Assembly: GCA_027053375.1 (NCBI GenBank)
Contig: JALUJC010000231.1
Coordinates: 1-9,061 of the forward strand
Length of the DNA stretch: 9,061 bases
Direction of reading: 5' to 3'
Origin: Caldifarciminota bacterium
Lineage (GTDB): Bacteria > Hydrothermota > Hydrothermia > S141-80
A program made the position numbers and the translations under genes. The notes below the pieces were generated by a model, which was not told the DNA's origin, did not search any database, and saw only the letters and a list, made by a program, of their open reading frames with translations. Of this stretch, positions 6,332 to 9,061 are shown one piece after another; position 1 is the first letter of the stretch, and each line of letters starts with the position of its first letter.

Positions 6332-7375
6332 CTACTGGGCGCAGAACATCCACCAATCCGGCGGAAATGTGAGATACGGTGTAACCCCCATGCCCACGTA
6401 GATCCGACCCTGGTCGGCGCCTCCTCGCAAATCATTTCTTGGTCCACCAGGGAATGAACGGATGGCTTCCCAGCTACCGGTTTGAAAATTGTACGCATAA
6501 TATTGATCAGTGAACTCTGCGACGGGTTTATGTCCGCCCAGAAGGTACAACTTTTGGTTGACAATCACAGGCCAGGCCTCATAGACGGGGTATGGATGGT
6601 CGGGAAGCAGTTCCCATGTACCTGTGGATAGCTGATACCGATAAAAGTCGGACAGATAATCCGTGGTGTTAATTCTTCCTGTGCCGAGATACAAATACCC
6701 GCTGTCATAAATGATAAAGGGTGCACGTCTTCCGGCTCCCCCGGGGACCGTGTCCATCACGGACCACTGGTCATTTGTGGGATCATAGCGGAGGATTCTT
6801 GCTTCATATCCCATGTACGTTTCACCACCAAACACATACCCATATTGACCATCACTTGTGGCGGAGGCGCTTGAAAGCTCGTAAGGCAAAGAGGCAACGG
6901 ATTTCCACGAATTACTCTGGGTATCATATGCATAGAAGTCAGCGTATGGATAATACCGAAGGCTGTCTCCACCCCCCACATAAATCACATGACCAACGAC
7001 AAATGAGAAGGCAAGATCTCTGGGTTTTCCTGGAAAATCGGGAAGTCGGGTCCACTGACCGGTCTGCGGATCAAACATCCACCAGTCATTGAATACCAGG
7101 TCATTTGTGTTCCCGAGCCCCATATAAATTTTCCCGTTCACTGTAGCAGTGACCTGGTTATTCCGCCCGGGCATGCTGTTTGGAATCGATCCGATGTATG
7201 TCCATGTTCCGGTGGAACAGGATATATTGGGAGGAGGTTCAGAAGGCTGGGTGGTGTCACCATTGGGTGGATTCTGATCCTGAGGTGGATTAGAGGGTTG
7301 GACCATAACGCAGTTGAGGAAAAACAGATAGGTCAGCACCCCCGCGGCCAGCATGTTTCTCAGATTTCGTACCAT
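6332..7375 (-). CDS. Kelch-repeat six-bladed propeller, probable lipoprotein (paralogue 1)
   Basis: The protein has 347 residues. A short basic N-terminus and hydrophobic stretch end at Cys22 (FFLNC), which is probably a lipobox although Asn at -1 is unusual. A Pro/Asn/Gln-rich linker (about 25-52) follows. The rest is about six Kelch-type blades, each with a hydrophobic strand ending in a Gly pair (IYMGLG, IYVGGG, GYVFGG, LYLGTG, LYLLGG, IYVGMG), then Tyr/Phe-x-x-x-Asp and a Trp before a Leu-Pro turn. The last half-blade DWWMF mirrors DWWMF of blade 1, and the N-terminal strand GTWTYIGSIP would close the ring. The only cysteines are 22, 53 and 345. ATG 7375 has AGGAGGT five bases upstream. 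It is a tandem paralogue of the next gene, with many aligned segments nearly identical. The ligand is unknown; surface binding or scaffolding is likely, and enzymatic activity is not supported by visible motifs. Confidence 0.85.
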   Translation of the reverse strand: MVRNLRNMLAAGVLTYLFFLNCVMVQPSNPPQDQNPPNGDTTQPSEPPPNISCSTGTWTYIGSIPNSMPGRNNQVTATVNGKIYMGLGNTNDLVFNDWWMFDPQTGQWTRLPDFPGKPRDLAFSFVVGHVIYVGGGDSLRYYPYADFYAYDTQSNSWKSVASLPYELSSASATSDGQYGYVFGGETYMGYEARILRYDPTNDQWSVMDTVPGGAGRRAPFIIYDSGYLYLGTGRINTTDYLSDFYRYQLSTGTWELLPDHPYPVYEAWPVIVNQKLYLLGGHKPVAEFTDQYYAYNFQTGSWEAIRSFPGGPRNDLRGGADQGRIYVGMGVTPYLTFPPDWWMFCAQ

Positions 7376-7416
7376 GGTAACCTCCTGCGTTATTCCATAT
7401 TATCCACATACTATCT

Positions 7417-7445
7417 ATCATAAAGAGCAAAACACAGAAATGCAA
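7417..7445 (-). promoter_or_regulatory. Promoter of Kelch paralogue 1
   Basis: On the minus strand TTGCAT (7445-7440) and TATGAT (7422-7417) are separated by 17 bases, giving a start near 7410 and a leader of about 35 bases with AGGAGGT before the ATG at 7375. It lies in the 92-base gap after paralogue 2, so the downstream copy need not depend on read-through. Confidence 0.55.
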
Positions 7446-7467
7446 GGACGCAAGGTTTCATTTACAA

Positions 7468-8472
7468 CTATGATCCACAGTAAACCCACCAGTCCTGTGG
7501 AAAAGCGCCATTGTCTTTCTCTCCCAATCCCAGATAGAGATCATTCCCTGAACTTCCTCCCCGGAGACTGCTTCGTGGTCCATCGGGAAAAGGAGCCATG
7601 GGTTCCCAGGATCCTCTCAGGAAGGAATATCCGTAGTACTGATCCGTATACTGTCCAAGAGAGGTTCTCCCACCGATAAGATAGAGTTTCCCCCTGGCAA
7701 TCGCGGGCCAGGCGCCTGCTATGGGCACAGGATGCGAGGGAAGTGAAGCAAAGGAGTGATTTTGCAGATTGTAGCGATACACGTCAGCCTGAGGAGTTCC
7801 GGACACATCACGTCCTGTTCCCAGATAGAGGAATCCTCCATCATATATAAGAAAAGGAGATCGTCGGCCTTTCCCACCCGGGATGGTATCCAGCACGGAC
7901 CAGGTATTCGTTTGAGGATCATAGCGCAGGATAGTGGGGAGGTAGCCCAGATAATTTGCACCTCCGAATACATACCCATAACGACCATCACCTGTTCCTG
8001 CAGCAGCGGTCAGCTCATAGGGCAAATCGGCCACACGCTGCCACACATCATTTTGTATGTCATAGGCGTAGACATCCCGCAGAATAGAACTGTGACGGAT
8101 ATCCCCACCACCCACATAGATTCTTGAACCCAGCCCGAAAACGAAAGCATTGTCTCTTCCATTTCCAGGGAAGTCCGTCAAACGTGACCAGCTGGAGTCA
8201 TAGGGATCAAACATCCACCAGTCACGAAAAACCTGCTGATGATTCTCTCCAAGGCCCACATAGATATTTCCATAAAATGAAACAGCTACCTGATGGATTC
8301 TTCCTTTCAGGGTATTGGGAAAATGAAGGCTTAGGGAAACCCAGGGTTGCGCAGGATCACATCCGCCGGGTTCATTGTATCCGCGACCGTGATCCAGCAG
8401 CGCATCACACGCCGAGAGAAACAACAATCCGGAGATCGCAATCCATCCCCACCCTTTGTGAAAATGATCCAT
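7468..8472 (-). CDS. Kelch-repeat six-bladed propeller lipoprotein (paralogue 2)
   Basis: The protein has 334 residues from the ATG at 8472. The signal peptide is classical: MDHFHKGWGWIAIS, then the lipobox LSAC with Cys22 as the lipid-modified residue. A linker of about 15 residues leads to Cys38 and the propeller. Blade signatures are IYVGLG, IYVGGG, GYVFGG, LYLGTG, LYLIGG and LYLGLG, with DWWMFDP in blade 1 and DWWVYC at the end. It shares the PYEL, GYVFGG, ILRYDP, WSV-D-PGG-GRR and YLYLGTGR-type segments of paralogue 1 in the same order. The open frame extends to 8559, but AGGAGGT lies just upstream of ATG 8472 and the signal peptide begins there. Cys38 and Cys332 are the only other cysteines. 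It is probably anchored to a membrane with the propeller outside the cytoplasm; function unknown. Confidence 0.88.
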   Translation of the reverse strand: MDHFHKGWGWIAISGLLFLSACDALLDHGRGYNEPGGCDPAQPWVSLSLHFPNTLKGRIHQVAVSFYGNIYVGLGENHQQVFRDWWMFDPYDSSWSRLTDFPGNGRDNAFVFGLGSRIYVGGGDIRHSSILRDVYAYDIQNDVWQRVADLPYELTAAAGTGDGRYGYVFGGANYLGYLPTILRYDPQTNTWSVLDTIPGGKGRRSPFLIYDGGFLYLGTGRDVSGTPQADVYRYNLQNHSFASLPSHPVPIAGAWPAIARGKLYLIGGRTSLGQYTDQYYGYSFLRGSWEPMAPFPDGPRSSLRGGSSGNDLYLGLGEKDNGAFPQDWWVYCGS

Positions 8473-8503
8473 GATCAACCTCCTGCTTTGTTCCGCTAAC
8501 GGG

Positions 8504-8532
8504 ATTTTACAGGAGGTCTTCAACAGTTGCAA
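8504..8532 (-). promoter_or_regulatory. Promoter of Kelch paralogue 2
   Basis: On the minus strand TTGCAA (8532-8527) and TAAAAT (8509-8504) are spaced by 17 bases. Transcription should start near 8497, giving a leader of about 25 bases that carries the AGGAGGT ribosome binding site of the gene at 8472. Confidence 0.65.
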
Positions 8533-8554
8533 GCACGGTTGAGGATCTTCCTGC

Positions 8555-8583
8555 ATCACAGCGGATCCCTTTCAGATCACAGC
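8555..8583. repeat. Direct repeat ATCACAGC x2, 21-base period
   Basis: ATCACAGC occurs at 8555-8562 and 8576-8583, a period of 21 bases or two helical turns. The copies lie about 60 and 80 bases upstream of the predicted start of Kelch paralogue 2. The position and phasing suit a pair of activator sites, but no regulator can be named. Confidence 0.4.
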
Positions 8584-8591
8584 ATGCTGCG

Positions 8592-8641
8592 GGAGATGTC
8601 CCATACCCTTCGTGGGGTGTGATGGTTCGGTATCTCCTTTT
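8592..8641 (+). other. Long imperfect hairpin followed by TTTT
   Basis: Outer arms GGAGAT (8592-8597) and ATCTCC (8632-8637) enclose a second stem, CATACCC (8602-8608) with GGGTGTG (8615-8621), closed by a TTCG-containing loop and extended by CC/GG across a two-base bulge. TTTT follows at 8638-8641 on the plus strand. It could be a plus-strand terminator or a structured RNA element. No plus-strand gene lies directly upstream for it to terminate. Confidence 0.35.
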
Positions 8642-8702
8642 ATCTCGCACCTTTCCCCCACCATCTTCCCAGCTCCACGGAAACTCACCCAATCATAATC
8701 GT

Positions 8703-8748
8703 ACATAATGTATATTATGTTAACTCATGGAGGGTGATTCTGAAGATG
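8703..8748 (+). promoter_or_regulatory. AT-rich palindrome, ribosome binding site and start codon of a 4-codon ORF
   Basis: ACATAAT-GTAT-ATTATGT (8703-8720) is an inverted repeat with perfect 7-base arms and contains -10-like TATATT/TATTAT. GGAGGGTGAT (8729-8738) then lies seven bases before ATG 8746, an excellent start context. The frame, however, stops after Met-Arg-Arg-Ile at TAG 8758-8760. No good -35 accompanies the -10. It is either the intact start of a decayed gene or a mini-ORF. Confidence 0.4.
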
Positions 8749-8880
8749 CGGCGTATTTAGGGGAAAAGTAGTGTACGAGTTCATCAAGGTCGAGACAAAC
8801 CAAAAGGGACACTTTATTCTGCGCAGAAGATACAGATCGTGGTTACTTATTCAGACTGAATGCCCGAATTCAGTGTTTTA

Positions 8881-8936
8881 AAGGATGATGCACCATCCAG
8901 CCAACAAACCCATCATTCTGCATAAATTTCATCCTT
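8881..8936. repeat. Inverted repeats AAGGATGA / TCATCCTT with an inner GGATG / CATCC pair
   Basis: AAGGATGA-TGCA (8881-8892) can pair with TGCA (8919-8922) plus TCATCCTT (8929-8936), giving 12 base pairs interrupted by a six-base bulge. Alternatively GGATG (8883-8887) pairs with CATCC (8894-8898). The two folds exclude each other. No T-run follows, so it is not an obvious terminator. Confidence 0.3.
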
Positions 8937-8962
8937 ACGCCAGGATATCCCCATCACAAACA

Positions 8963-8973
8963 ACGATAATCGT
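8963..8973. promoter_or_regulatory. Palindrome ACGAT-A-ATCGT
   Basis: This 11-base palindrome has perfect arms and ends two bases before operator site 3. It is a possible second regulator site, or an extension of the site 3 control region, ahead of the gene that begins at the window edge. Confidence 0.35.
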
Positions 8974-8975
8974 AA

Positions 8976-8990
8976 ACACCCATTGGGTGT
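8976..8990. promoter_or_regulatory. Candidate operator site 3 (ACACCC-ATT-GGGTGT)
   Basis: This is a 15-base perfect palindrome with the same ACCC-N3-GGGT core (8978-8988) as sites 1 and 2. It continues into TATATC (8990-8995). The minus-strand umuD promoter has the same layout, ACCCATCGGGTG running straight into TATACT. I infer the same repressor controls the gene to the right. Confidence 0.62.
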
Positions 8991-9003
8991 ATATCTTATT
9001 AAA

Positions 9004-9016
9004 ACCGTAATACGGT
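9004..9016. promoter_or_regulatory. Palindrome ACCGT-AAT-ACGGT
   Basis: This 13-base palindrome has perfect 5-base arms and lies about 15 bases downstream of operator site 3. It has the same overall length as operator sites 1 and 2 but a different core. In the umuD leader, site 1 likewise lies downstream of the promoter operator, so the two control regions share a two-palindrome layout. Confidence 0.4.
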
Positions 9017-9049
9017 GATCATACGCTGTCTGCGTGTTGTGAGGACCTT

Positions 9050-9061
9050 GGAGGATGTCAT
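9050..9061 (+). promoter_or_regulatory. Ribosome binding site and probable start of the next gene
   Basis: GGAGG (9050-9054) is followed five bases later by AT at 9060-9061, the last two bases of the window. If the next base is G, this is a well-spaced ATG. The ATG at 9055 touches the GGAGG and is less likely. The product cannot be known from here. Confidence 0.5.

Larger units (their letters stand above)
8473..9059. other. 590-base region without a convincing gene
   Basis: No open frame here looks like a conserved protein. The 61-codon minus frame (8507-8692) starts with TTG directly after a stop and ends inside the -10 of Kelch paralogue 2. The plus-strand frame 8771-8881 has 36 codons. 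The region is AT-rich to the right and holds the paralogue 2 promoter, two direct repeats, two hairpins, several palindromes and the leader of the next gene. It may include the decayed remains of a small gene starting near 8746. Confidence 0.6.

Noticed and set aside
8473..8559. Longer start for Kelch paralogue 2 at 8559
   Set aside because: The added 29 residues are hydrophilic and precede a complete lipoprotein signal peptide; AGGAGGT and the promoter fit the ATG at 8472.
8507..8692. 61-codon minus-strand frame upstream of Kelch paralogue 2
   Set aside because: TTG start directly after a stop, no ribosome binding site, no recognised motif, and an end inside the paralogue 2 promoter.
8771..8881. 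36-codon plus-strand frame beginning VYEFIKVET
   Set aside because: The first residues recall the start of enoyl-CoA hydratases, but the rest does not match and the frame is short. Treated as chance or unreadable debris.
8961..8975. Fur-box-like sequence around GATAATCGT
   Set aside because: Only half of a Fur consensus is present and no iron-related gene is in view.
1..9061. CRISPR arrays, tRNA or rRNA genes, insertion sequences
   Set aside because: I saw no regularly spaced repeats, tRNA cloverleaf, rRNA signature, transposase or terminal inverted repeats on either strand.

Overview
The window is bacterial chromosomal DNA with dense gene packing and Shine-Dalgarno sequences of the AGGAGG type. 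Lipoprotein signal peptides indicate secretion through the cell envelope. No feature fixes the phylum. The Kelch proteins resemble the FPG/GYVFGG-rich propellers common in Bacteroidota and neighbouring lineages, but that is only an impression. Base composition falls from left to right. Hand counts of single 60-base lines give 63% GC at 1141-1200, 57% at 5821-5880, 38% at 6901-6960 and 37% at 8701-8760.

Left part (1-3446). The end of a membrane-protein gene runs straight into thiD (HMP/HMP-phosphate kinase, thiamine pathway). Facing it is umuDC, an error-prone DNA polymerase V operon on the minus strand. The last 34 residues of UmuC are encoded antisense to the end of thiD. UmuD begins almost at the usual self-cleavage point and lacks both catalytic residues of the family. 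Divergent from umuD is an XRE-HTH/S24 repressor that keeps the Ala-Gly cleavage site and the Ser/Lys dyad. The 118-base gap between them holds two ACCC-N3-GGGT palindromes. One lies in the 17-base spacer of a good umuD promoter. I read this as a compact damage-response switch: the repressor senses damage and UmuD is made already active.

Middle part (3453-6317). A promoter whose -10 lies 7 bases before an ATG starts a three-gene operon: a flippase-like (LPG_synthase_TM/UPF0104) membrane protein, a class I methyltransferase and a GT4 glycosyltransferase. Their overlaps or tiny gaps suggest one job on an envelope glycolipid or glycan.

Right part (6332-8472). Two tandem minus-strand paralogues encode Kelch six-bladed propellers, apparently exported lipoproteins. 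Both have the same three-cysteine layout, and each has its own promoter.

Right edge (8473-9061). About 590 bases carry no convincing gene but much structure: direct repeats, hairpins, an AT-rich palindrome followed by a strong ribosome binding site that leads to a 4-codon ORF, and a third, perfect ACCC-N3-GGGT operator. The third operator sits next to a TATA-type -10, as in the umuD promoter, just ahead of a gene that seems to start at 9060. That off-window gene is predicted to be co-regulated with umuDC.
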